Below the pieces are notes generated by a model. It ran no database searches and had not been told where the DNA came from. It saw only the letters and a program-made list of their open reading frames with translations. This document shows positions 1 to 8,564 of a stretch of 12,352 nt of DNA, piece by piece. Positions within the stretch are counted from its first letter, which is position 1; each line of letters starts with the position of its first letter. A program made the position numbers and the translations under genes. This DNA is from Saccoglossus kowalevskii (Eukaryota; Hemichordata; Enteropneusta; Harrimaniidae). Where the stretch lies: NCBI RefSeq assembly GCF_000003605.2, contig NW_003109109.1:15692-28043 (forward strand), read 5' to 3'.

Positions 1-174
1 CAAACACTGCAGAAAGTAAAACGACAGCACTGATCAAGTGTGTTTACATTTCATCCATTTTAGCTGAGTTAACGCAAAACGTGTTCATCCAGGGAAACCA
101 CGGACAAAGCAAACGCTGTCAAAATAGATCTTACAAAGTTGTGCAATACAAGGCATGATACAAAACAAACTTAC

Positions 175-290
175 CAGCAAACTCCGTCAGATTGTCACTA
201 TAAATAACCCAAACGGAAAGTGAAAAATAACGAGTTCCCTGACAGCGAGGACCAGCGGTCACTTCTGTTGCTGTGACGTAGTACGCATGT
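175..290 (-). other. Possible non-coding first exon of an unidentified minus-strand gene
   Basis: On the minus strand the sequence reads CTG followed by GTAAGTTTG, a consensus splice donor whose GT is at 174-173. Upstream of it (about 290-175) the DNA is CpG-rich, as expected for a first exon. The only ATG in this stretch soon meets an in-frame TGA, so the exon would be 5' UTR. The gene body would run off the left edge, with 1-174 as its first intron. The gene cannot be named and the right boundary (start of transcription) is a guess. Confidence 0.35.
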
Positions 291-360
291 TATTTGGAAC
301 CGCCCACCGTGGACAAAAGGGTGGGTGGGATAAATTATAAGGGAGGGGAACTTGATGAGT
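200..360. promoter_or_regulatory. CpG-rich promoter-like region with GC boxes and a CRE-like site
   Basis: About eight CpGs fall within roughly 110 bases (200-310), far denser than the surrounding DNA. A TGACGTA element (274-280) resembles a CREB/ATF site. CCGCCCACC and GGGTGGGTGGG stretches (about 301-330) and GGGAGGGG (about 340-348) resemble Sp1/KLF boxes. Together with the donor at 174 this suggests a TATA-less promoter firing on the minus strand. A plus-strand partner transcript is possible but not seen. Confidence 0.4.
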
Positions 361-583
361 TTTATATCTCGTATAAAATTCAACAAACGAGTGTAGAACA
401 AAGTGAGGCACATAATTTCGTCATCACTTGCTTATTCGGTAACATTACAAACACACAGAGGAATTTTATGTTCGTTTGTGTCTTTCAAAAAAAAAATGGG
501 TCGCTTATTATAAACGAGGACATCACTGCAACAATTCAGTGAATCCATGTATGGTGTTAGGTAATTGAAAATATAATTCGAGG

Positions 584-752
584 GAATATTGTAAAATTAC
601 GGCTAGAATTCAGATGTGACATTATAAATTCTGTAATAGATTTGGGGGACAAAATGAATTTAAAAAATGATATTATGAGATTATTCTGAGAATATCGTAA
701 AGTCACACGCTAATTCAGATATGTTTTTTTATGGAACGGTAAATTCTAATGT
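584..752. repeat. Weak diverged direct repeat, spacing about 106 bases
   Basis: A segment starting GAATATTGTAAA at 584 resembles one starting GAATATCGTAAA at 690. Both lead into AATTCAGAT(G/A)TG and then a (T/G)AAATTCT block. Identity is about three quarters by eye, with gaps. In AT-rich DNA this may be chance. Confidence 0.25.
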
Positions 753-922
753 TCTCGATGCTAGACGTTTAATGATATTGTATGTATATTATACAGTGTG
801 GTTATTGTTGTCGTTATTTTCACCGTGAACAGACGGATGGTGTTTACCCCCTTTTCTTCGTCTGATATTTTGTTTTGTTTATTGAGACTCTCACATTTGT
901 GTGGAGTGCTACATATATGCCC

Positions 923-940
923 GGGGTGGGGGGTGGGGGG
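923..940 (+). other. G-rich tract, possible G-quadruplex
   Basis: The tract is four G, T, six G, T, six G, enough for at least four GGG runs with very short loops on the plus strand. It stands out sharply in an AT-rich setting. Confidence 0.6.
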
Positions 941-1177
941 TAATCCAAGTCAGACCTGGTACCCATGCTTGAAGTGTAGCTTTTCAAAAATACCTCTAAA
1001 CACGTATTTATTTTTGTGAAATTATACCCGTTTTCATCAAGTGCAGAAACTCAAAATAGATACTCTCTATACATACTAAAATCATATTGTTTCCAAGTTG
1101 AGGTAACATGAATTCATGGGATTCATTTTTCACACTTTATTTATATATTTTAAAATATTCGACCCTAAACACGGTAC

Positions 1178-1222
1178 ACGCGTATACGCGTCAAATAATT
1201 AAATAACACCCCTTTTACGCGT
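1178..1222. repeat. 14-base perfect palindrome and a nearby third ACGCGT
   Basis: ACGCGTATACGCGT at 1178-1191 equals its own reverse complement and contains two ACGCGT hexamers. A third lies at 1217-1222. CpG-rich hexamers clustered within 45 bases are unusual in this AT-rich background. Confidence 0.55.
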
Positions 1223-2299
1223 TTTTTTTTTACTTCAGCTTGCCTACAATATTTTATTCAGAGAACTCCTCCTGCTATTTACATATGTCTGGTCTTAGTA
1301 GCACATGGAAAAGTGTGGGGCAGACGACAGAGTTTTAGATGGTTAACCAAAATATCCAGTAGACAATATTTTACTTTTATACTTTTTTTTAAGTAAAACT
1401 CGTAATTAGCTGAAATCTTTAATTGCAGATGAAAAAGCATGTTTGACCACCGCAAACAATTTTGCATACTGTTAAGTTCTGTAAAACTAATTTAAATTAC
1501 TGTTCTTTTTTCCCAGATATTACTAGCATTTGATGGTGATCGTGACAGAATGAAGGGGTTATTCAAATTGTAGGTTATCATCTAATTATAGTCAAAAGCA
1601 AAGTGGTTGGCGAATTAGTGAGCAAGTTAGGTAACTTGTTGCCAAATATTTCTGGAACTTGCTGTAGATATGGATCAATAATTACTAGCATATTAGCTAT
1701 TACGAAGATGTTTTATTTATACTTTTAAAATCACTATAAATTAGATATCCCAAGAATACGGTAAACACTAAATACGTATGGTGATCAAGTATTATGTAAG
1801 CCTCCACACTGAAACACGTGATATAATATACTGACAAAGTGGTTATTATATCGTTCTCTGCCAGTCGATACTTTTTCGTGTAGTAGGCTAATGGTCAAAC
1901 ATCATTACGATGACTATGAACTGAATGTGTGGCAATTGTTTCATATTCCCTAATCTTTGTTATATCCGGCCAGAATTACAAATGAATAAACACAATACAA
2001 GTTTCTTAATATTTTACACTTCTAGCTATCTAAAAGTACTATGCGTAATGTGATTGATTGCATTTTTCGGCAAAACAAGATTCCACTGACAACCAGTTTT
2101 ATTGAAACACTTAAAATTTCTCAGAAGGAATTTAAATGGTTACTCCAGAACACATATTTAGAACACACAAATTTTACAAAAATTACAGAAACGCAGGGGA
2201 GATAGGAATGTCTGGGTGATTACAGTAATGAAATTATTATGCAGTAAATAGTGTGTATACTACATAGTTAGTTAGTATGGTTGTATGCCATGATTCGAT

Positions 2300-2364
2300 A
2301 CGGATTGGCATGGTATTACCTCACAAGCTTGGGGAGCATGTGAGGTAATACTATGCCAGACCGT
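2300..2364. repeat. Near-perfect 65-base hairpin
   Basis: The arms 2300-2324 and 2340-2364 pair over 25 positions with 22 Watson-Crick pairs, two G-T wobbles (2305/2359 and 2312/2352) and one mismatch (2304/2360). The 15 bases between can pair further (2325/2339, then 2327-2330 with 2334-2337), leaving only about three unpaired bases at the tip. It could be a fold-back remnant of a small transposon, or a microRNA-like precursor. The tiny terminal loop is unusual for the latter. No known mature microRNA was recognised. Confidence 0.65.
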
Positions 2365-2813
2365 CAATAGAGACGAGGCAGAGCGGGCAAATTAACTGCT
2401 TCCGATTTCTTTGCCTCATAGAATCCAGAATCTTTGCACAGAGAAACTAGCGCCCTCTATCAGTTACACGTTCAAGCTATATTTTAATTATTCCGTCTTT
2501 CCAGCTACCACTAAGGTATATATACGTGAAAAGGTGATAATGCCACACTTAAATTATATTTCTAAATCTATGGACGATTATGTGTTATTTCCGTAGAGTG
2601 AAATTCATTCTTGGTTTGCAGGTCATGTGTAGTTTTACGGGGTAGTGCATATAATGTAATACGAGTATACATTAAGAGGGTATTATGGTAATACATGTTA
2701 TCTGGCAAGTCCATTGTTAGTGAGTTCGCTTAGCCGTTCAGGGATTTTTTTTCCCTTCTAATTCTGACTATTATTACATTTATTTATTTGTTTACATATT
2801 AACCGATAGAACA

Positions 2814-2862
2814 ATTGTAAAGATTTGTAAAGATATTATTTGAAGGTATTATTATTATTATT
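2814..2862. repeat. 10-base tandem duplication followed by an ATT microsatellite
   Basis: TTGTAAAGAT occurs twice in a row at about 2814-2833, and an ATT run follows at about 2848-2862. These are simple slippage-type repeats. Confidence 0.55.
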
Positions 2863-3744
2863 GCAGGATTTTACATTGACAAACATTAAGCATACTTCTG
2901 TTTTTTATGCGAAATATTGATATTGGGAATGTTTTTGCGAAAAACTCAACTCTACAACAAAATGAATGTGGCAAACAAACCTAAAAGCCACACAAAGTAA
3001 CTTTTTGTAGTTAACGAGGTTCGTTGCCGCAATATAGTTTCACCCAAAACTTCACACAAAAAATGTAGAGTCTCACAGATAAGTGTCAGTTTACAAGTCA
3101 TAAGTGCCCAGATTTAATGTTGATAATGGGTGGTAAATTATAAACTCTGGGTAACGAGAAGGCAACTGATGAAGTTGTGTGCATTTCTTTTTCTTTTTAT
3201 ACTCCAATTTTTTTTCTCTGGAATCAGCATTAGTTGTTTTAGACTGTTGGTCCAACAGAATTGTTTTTCCGCTTTTATTTCTGTATAAATATATTTTCCA
3301 TTTTCTAATGGCCAACCTGAAATATCAGAAAAATAGCTTCAAATAAACATACCGGTAAAACCTGAAAAATATGTCTTTGGATATAACAGAATCTAGTTAT
3401 TTTGGTTTGCATCTGTATGGTCACTAAAAGAAACTTACCCAGACAATAATTGTGAATGCATTCAAGTACATATACACTAATACATAAGAAAAGACGCCCA
3501 CACGAACACAACAAAAAGAATCTCAAAATGGCCACTAGTCTGCCTTGCAAGCAAAAAATGTGTTTTGAATTTCAAATTAAACCAGGGAAAGCTTAAAGAA
3601 CTCCCATGTGCAGAGGGTAATGGAGGCAAGAAATAGATACAGGAAATATTCAAATGATTAAATATTTAAGACTTGCCTAGTAACTTGAGAACATGGTTAC
3701 TAATATAGTTATAAGTTTAGATGCACAATGTCAAAGCAATCTGA

Positions 3745-4572
3745 TTCACAGAATTGAAGTTGATAATATTAACAAGAAATGTTTTAACAGCAGGAATCAA
3801 TCTGGTTATACCTATGTGGTCTGTGTTTGAAATTGAGAACCTATGTACATATACTAAGTTTCTATATACACATGCGTGGTTAACCACAAACACTCAGATT
3901 TTATACTTCGCACATATACTCAAAATATCAGGCTGTGATAACAGCAATAGAATAAACAGTGCAGTTTGGACAGATTAGCTTTAATTGAAACCTTTCAATA
4001 GGATACAAGTCATTATAGCAAAAACAGTTTCTATTAAAGTAAACTTTACTCATAACGAAGTGTTATCTTGGAAGACCACAAGAAACAAACGAGATAACAT
4101 AATTGACATGATCCAGTCCACGTTGTGCAATAGCAAACACCTTAACCACATTGGACATATCAAAACATATCTCAGTAAAAATACCGATCACACTTCAATC
4201 CACGCTGACCAATTTATTGACACCTGAGTGCTCAAATTCCAAATCAAGGCCTAACTCAACTAGCCCACAGAGTATATCTAATGCTCAAAATTGGACAGTG
4301 GTAAGCGAAGTATGACTGAACAGGTAAAATCACTGCTTTGTCAGACAGCACTAGTACTGATAAAGATGTCACGGACCACACGAAGCACATCAAACCACTG
4401 GATCATCACTGGGGAGGCTAGTGTCAGACACAGTGCTCCGTCTTTGACCCCCTACAGAAAATCTTACTGTACAGACTGTCCCAAGCTTAGTAGTTTTGTT
4501 GATGCAAGAATACAGAATTCAGCTTTCTTGGTGGTAACTTCCTGGAAACTTAGACAAAGGGGGTTTAAATAA
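3745..4572 (+). pseudogene. Unrecognised interrupted open frame (possible decayed coding sequence)
   Basis: One plus-strand frame is open for about 77, 80 and 96 codons in succession (3745-3975, 3985-4224, 4282-4569). It is broken by stops at 3976, 3982, 4225, 4252, 4261 and 4279 and closed at 4570. Long openings in the same frame, with higher GC in the last part, could mark an old coding sequence that has gathered stops. The translation shows no family motif I know, with no zinc-binding, reverse transcriptase or transposase signature. A plus-strand AATAAA lies shortly downstream near 4613. Chance remains quite possible. Confidence 0.2.
3876..3887. repeat. 12-base perfect palindrome
   Basis: GTGGTTAACCAC equals its own reverse complement. 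A shorter relative, TGGTTAACCA, occurs near 1340. No function is claimed. Confidence 0.5.
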
Positions 4573-5547
4573 TCATATAAGGGGCAAGGGGTAGCTGGTA
4601 CAGGTTACAGGGAATAAAAAAGGCATTTTAGGTTTTTACACAAAATAATATGAAAGTTCCATTTACAGTAAAAAATGGGTTTATACACTTTACGGATAAA
4701 GCAAATTCTTAATTACATTTTTATAAAATATTTGATAATTTGTGTTTAAGAATCAAAATTGGAAATTGCATACGAATTACAACATTTAATGTGAAAAATG
4801 TTTTATACGCTTACAAAAATAAGATCTTTGTACAAATTGTGGACAAATAAAATAGCTGATTACATTTTCCACGTTAATCATGTCTACAAATTTACGCTTT
4901 TTATTTATTTAAATGACATTATTACGAAAAAAACAAATTATTACAGCTTACAAAAATACCCCTTACCGACCCTCATATTATCTATCATGAACATGTCTGG
5001 GACACGTATTGGATGCAAGGGTTCATCATCTCTGACAGACGCCACCACATAAATTGACAGGAAATCACTGCAGTTCAGAGATCACTTTTGGCCTTTCAGA
5101 ACATCTTTCAGGTCAGGACAGGACAGTAATGTCATGTTTCGACAACACAAAGTAGATTATGTCATCAATAACAGGGCACCTTGTATCGCACACTGAACAA
5201 ATTAATGACAGATACCAATTGTTGGCAAACTTAGACAATCTCCCAAAACCTAAAAATATGCATTTTGTGAAGTATACAATGTGGTGTAACTTCAGCGCTA
5301 TATAAATACCGTATAATGATGTCATTATGTATTGTACGTGTCAAATTTGATTCCAGTCAGTCAAAGCATCTCAGATTTATGGCATTGGGATTGAATTTGT
5401 TAAAACAAAATGGGTGCCAGTCAGCCATTTTGAATCTGAAAATGATTTGTGCAAAAAGCTCTCTCTAATTATGTTTTATGTTCAATGCATATTCCCTAGT
5501 AACTAATTTATAACATATTTAACGAATGTTTCATTCAAAAGCACTTG

Positions 5548-5715
5548 ATTGGCTATAATAATTTGTATGGTCTTTCACAATGTGCTGCAAAGCCAATAAG
5601 ATTCTGGTCAATACGCCTACCCACAGATCGTCCTTTTTAGGATTGAACAATCATCTGCAGTGACGTCATAAGCAATTTTGTGATTGGTCAACAACAGTTT
5701 TCAAGTTTATAAATA
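5548..5715 (+). promoter_or_regulatory. Promoter-like cluster: three CCAAT boxes, perfect CRE, TATA box
   Basis: ATTGG (inverted CCAAT) is at 5548-5552, CCAAT at 5593-5597 and ATTGG at 5683-5687, the last in a TGATTGGTCA context. The full palindromic CRE TGACGTCA is at 5661-5668. TATAAATA at 5708-5715 faces the plus strand and predicts a start near 5738-5745. A second, weaker TATAAA-like element follows at about 5725. Spacing and order match RNA polymerase II promoters of CRE/CCAAT/TATA type. No recognised gene follows it; the only ORF downstream starts at 5746. Confidence 0.4.
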
Positions 5716-5745
5716 ATTTCCGTTTATAAACTGTAAATTTTGTGA

Positions 5746-5979
5746 ATGGATTTTCTGAAAGCACTGTACAAAGAAGTTGTAAATTATCTATATGAATCTT
5801 ATTTAAGGTTGTTTCAACTGTCAGGGAAAGTTAATAGAGTGATTGGAATATTGATAGGGACTTTTCAAAGGAAGTTGCAAGCTACCTGTACAAATTTAGC
5901 TTGCACCCGCTGTAAATGTCCATGCACAACTGAAATAGCTCAATTTTTAACTTTAGCCATCTTGGATTGGATAATGTAA
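5746..5979 (+). CDS. Unrecognised 77-residue cysteine-cluster ORF downstream of the promoter-like cluster
   Basis: The ORF runs from ATG to TAA and encodes 77 residues with no match I recognise. Residues 1-45 look helical and basic. Cys48, Cys53, Cys56, Cys58 and Cys60 form a tight cluster (CTNLACTRCKCPC), followed by a hydrophobic tail that ends in DWIM. It starts about 30 bases after the TATAAATA at 5708, which would leave almost no 5' leader. The start context also lacks a purine at -3. Both points argue against this ATG being used as it stands. It may be chance, or part of the first exon of a spliced transcript. Confidence 0.15.
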   Translation: MDFLKALYKEVVNYLYESYLRLFQLSGKVNRVIGILIGTFQRKLQATCTNLACTRCKCPCTTEIAQFLTLAILDWIM

Positions 5980-6796
5980 CAAATACATCTAGATACTAGA
6001 TATGGGTTATACATGTACAATGCAAGATATGTGCACACGTACATAATTACATGAAAGATGAAACATGGACTAATGACCAACACGTTGGTGTTACTTTACA
6101 ACTGCAAAAAAGAAAAAGTTTCAAAATACCACACAGCAATTTTATTTACACGTCTTCACCACATAAGGATTTCTTTACAATATACAGTGTTGAATAGACA
6201 CCTATTAAAAATAAAGGCCATGAATCTGCGGATAGAAATCATTACAGCATGAAAATTTCCATAATCTTGTGCAAACTCGTGCAGGATCAATATTTGAGCA
6301 ACCTTAGTTATTTATGTATAAGAGTTGTGCATTATATCCAGCAATATCAAATTTCTTGAAATGTGTGAAAATAATACATTTCTGAAACTCCCTTGTCACC
6401 TGCTATTTTGTGAAAACAGTTTCTATGATTGTAATAACACAATCCAAATGCCAATCTGAAACATTTCTCAACTTCAATCATAATGTCTAAGTTTTCACAT
6501 AAACAAGTATAATCAAGTATTCACACCCATTTTTGGCCAGTGTTGTGATGGTTTCACAGTACAGTAATTAGAAACATGTTACCAGTAAGTTGGGTTAATG
6601 TTACAACTTGAACACACTCAAACATAATTAAACACCAGGTGAATAATATTATTATTTTTGAAACAATGAAAACAATAATCAGTGTTTCGACATAAGACCA
6701 CACAAAATCACTTGAGGTTACACAGCCCTGCCTGTTGACTATGCGCCAACTCTGCCCCATCATATCAAATTTACAATTGACCATAAACGAATAATG

Positions 6797-6854
6797 TTAT
6801 TGACTCTATTAGAAGCCAAATTATTTTTGACTGACTTCTAATAAGAGCAAATAA
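6797..6854. repeat. Imperfect 58-base hairpin, microRNA-precursor-like shape
   Basis: The core arms CTCTATTAGAAG (6804-6815) and CTTCTAATAAGAG (6835-6847) pair with a single one-base bulge. Pairing continues inward after one mismatch (6817-6818 with 6832-6833) and outward (TTATTG at 6797-6802 with CAAATAA at 6848-6854, one bulge), leaving a 13-base loop. The roughly 22-base arms with small bulges resemble an animal pre-miRNA more closely than the 2300-2364 hairpin does. Neither arm was recognised as a known microRNA. Confidence 0.45.
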
Positions 6855-7360
6855 ATGTACAGTACCAGAGAGATCTTCACAAATAATAAAAAAAAAAAAA
6901 CGATTGAGTTTCTAAACATGCTATCATGGCAAAATGAAAATGTTACATTGTATAAAAGGCAAAATTATCAACAATGGCCAAACAAATTTTAGTCATTAAA
7001 TTCATATATTATTTTAGTAGCATTAAAGGTAAATGCATTAAACCTTTTGAAAAGCCCTCAAGTATAAATAACTATATTAAATAATGGTAGCATAACAACT
7101 ATTCAACCTATGTTAACAATACTAAGGTAAATTTGTGAACAAGATCAATGGACGGCTGTTTCGAGCCTGATCACTTCAAGCCTCATAACAAGTGCTACTA
7201 TAATCAGTCTTTGTCAGCGTTATTATTTGACTGCAGTGTTGTCTTTTGATCTCGCCAATAGATACAAATGAGACAAGCAAAGATATCTGAAAAAAAATTC
7301 CCTATTTTCACTCGGAAACAAAGTGGTACCCTACAATCCATTCCTAAAACACCTAATCTG

Positions 7361-7377
7361 ATCTAGCATTGCTAGAT
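7361..7377. repeat. Short palindrome, 8-base arms
   Basis: ATCTAGCA and TGCTAGAT flank a single T. No function is claimed. Confidence 0.5.
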
Positions 7378-7613
7378 TTGTCATGCATAGATGATTGCAT
7401 TTCTAGTATGTAATATGATTTAATAAACATAAATGTCAGAAAGAAATAATGTGGTTGACATGATCAACTTGAAAACAAATTTTGCATAGAGTTTATATTT
7501 TGGAGTTTCGAATTAAATATGTGAACACGACAAAATGATGAATATGAAATGTTTGCAACATGATTAAATAAGCTTCATTAATTATTGTAAACATATTCAA
7601 AGACGATGTCACC

Positions 7614-7634
7614 AAACAGTCTTTTAGACTGTTT
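7614..7634. repeat. Short hairpin, 9-base arms with a TTT loop
   Basis: AAACAGTCT (7614-7622) pairs perfectly with AGACTGTTT (7626-7634) and is followed by more T. It resembles a bacterial terminator, but nothing else here is bacterial, so it is listed only as an inverted repeat. Confidence 0.5.
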
Positions 7635-8434
7635 TTTATTGCTCTGCCAATTCCCTTTTTTCGGAAAGTACACAGAAAATAGACAGTTTGGGCAATTCAA
7701 AATCATCCTAACCCCTAAAAAGTATTCCACCCTGAACCCTGTTATTGACATTGCACTTGGTACCATAAGTATGTCTGTGGTGTTGAGATATAACAAACTA
7801 ACAGCTGTACGCATGTCTACACACTCGTCAGTTGATGAAAAACAAGACTTGGGCATGATATACCAATGCTACAGCAATTATACAAAACATAACCATCTTA
7901 AAGTTAAATATATATATTTAATTAGTTTACTTTTCATTGCTATGATTTTTATCTTAAGGTAATTTCATTGAGTCTTGATCGGCTACAATTTCGTCATGTC
8001 ACTGTGACTTGTCTGAGGATCCTAATTAAATGTGCACTGCAACAAAATTTGATTTTGTCACGTCTTTCTGAAATTTGTCTCACACGATTTATTATGTTAA
8101 TTTATTTCACACATTTAGCACCAACTATTTCATCTTCTTTGATAGCAACAATAAATGCTGTGAAATCAACAGGGCACATTTCCTTGCAGCTTACTTTCAA
8201 AGATTTGGATCACTTCTTTCAAACCAGAACACTTCCTATTACCGGGGTAAATTAAACACTATTCAAAATACCCACATATCATGTCCATTTCATGTGTATT
8301 TAGAGTAAACACAAAAATTTACTGTAGTTTTCAGACAATTAAAAAATAAGCAAAACCGCAAAATTTACATTCGTTGACAAAATATTTTTTTCCAGTAGCA
8401 TTCACTGGGCACCATATTATTGTTAATATTTATA

Positions 8435-8522
8435 TTTCCCGGATAAGTTCATTTTATTAATATTGCCATGATTAGTTTGCTTAACAATACAGTGAGTTAT
8501 AATGCCACACATTTACTGATCA
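8435..8522 (-). other. BCAT: Probable BCAT 3' UTR
   Basis: This is the stretch from the BCAT stop to shortly past the first AATAAA on the minus strand. The end is an estimate, placed 10-30 bases beyond the signal. A longer 3' UTR is possible, because other minus-strand AATAAA hexamers occur further on, for example near 8091 and 7636. Confidence 0.45.
8453..8458 (-). terminator. Candidate poly(A) signal AATAAA for BCAT
   Basis: The minus strand reads AATAAA here, about 65 bases past the TGA of BCAT, and it is the first such hexamer after the stop. In AT-rich DNA this hexamer is common by chance, so only its position supports it. Confidence 0.5.
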
Positions 8523-8564
8523 TCACTCTACATCCAGCGTCCAGTTACTTTTAGTTCGACCAAA
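8523..8564 (-). CDS. BCAT: BCAT terminal coding exon
   Basis: This 42-base exon has a strong TTCTTTCAG acceptor and encodes [13 protein letters not shown] before TGA. Animal BCATs end in the same way: LTDIQ, then YGR or FGR, a short variable patch, and a Trp followed by a few residues. The exon is short but convincing because phase, sequence and length all fit. The stop codon is at 8525-8523, and the same exon is expected to continue as the 3' UTR. Confidence 0.93.
   Translation of the reverse strand, partial: FGRTKSNWTLDVE

Larger units (their letters stand above)
361..5530. other. Gene-poor AT-rich interval
   Basis: No exon with a recognisable product was found on either strand. ORFs here are short, start at arbitrary codons and show no family motifs. 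The stretch contains the G-rich tract, ACGCGT palindrome cluster, hairpin and tandem repeats listed separately, and a partly open frame at 3745-4572. It is most simply intergenic DNA between the left-edge gene and the region near 5550, although an intron or a non-coding transcript cannot be excluded. Confidence 0.6.
5980..8430. other. Gene-poor interval between the promoter-like cluster and the BCAT 3' end
   Basis: The stretch is AT-rich with no recognisable product. It holds a run of 13 A at 6888-6900, the hairpin at 6797-6854, two small palindromes (7361-7377 and 7614-7634) and overlapping short ORFs on both strands at 7578-7962. Part of it could be an extended BCAT 3' UTR, because minus-strand AATAAA hexamers occur near 8091 and 7636. 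Confidence 0.55.

Noticed and set aside
294-542. 82-codon plus-strand ORF beside the left promoter-like region
   Set aside because: No family motif is visible and it runs through a poly(A) stretch. The promoter and splice evidence nearby point to the minus strand.
2340-2362. let-7-like start (TGAGGTAA) in the right arm of the 2300 hairpin
   Set aside because: The let-7 seed has G where this has A, and the rest does not match. The precursor loop is also far too short for let-7.
3091-3550. Two adjacent minus-strand ORFs with hydrophobic stretches
   Set aside because: The low-complexity Lys-rich and Phe/Leu-rich translations follow from A/T-rich DNA, and no splice sites or family motifs support them.
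5113-5325. Minus-strand 70-codon ORF with several cysteines
   Set aside because: No recognisable domain, no promoter or splice context, and a length within chance expectation.
5408-5440. AAAATGGG...GCCATTTT inverted repeat, considered as a transposon end
   Set aside because: The arms are only eight bases with one mismatch, and no matching partner or target-site duplication was found.
7614-7645. Rho-independent-terminator-like stem-loop followed by T
   Set aside because: The window is eukaryotic, and the stem is short and AT-rich with no gene ending there.
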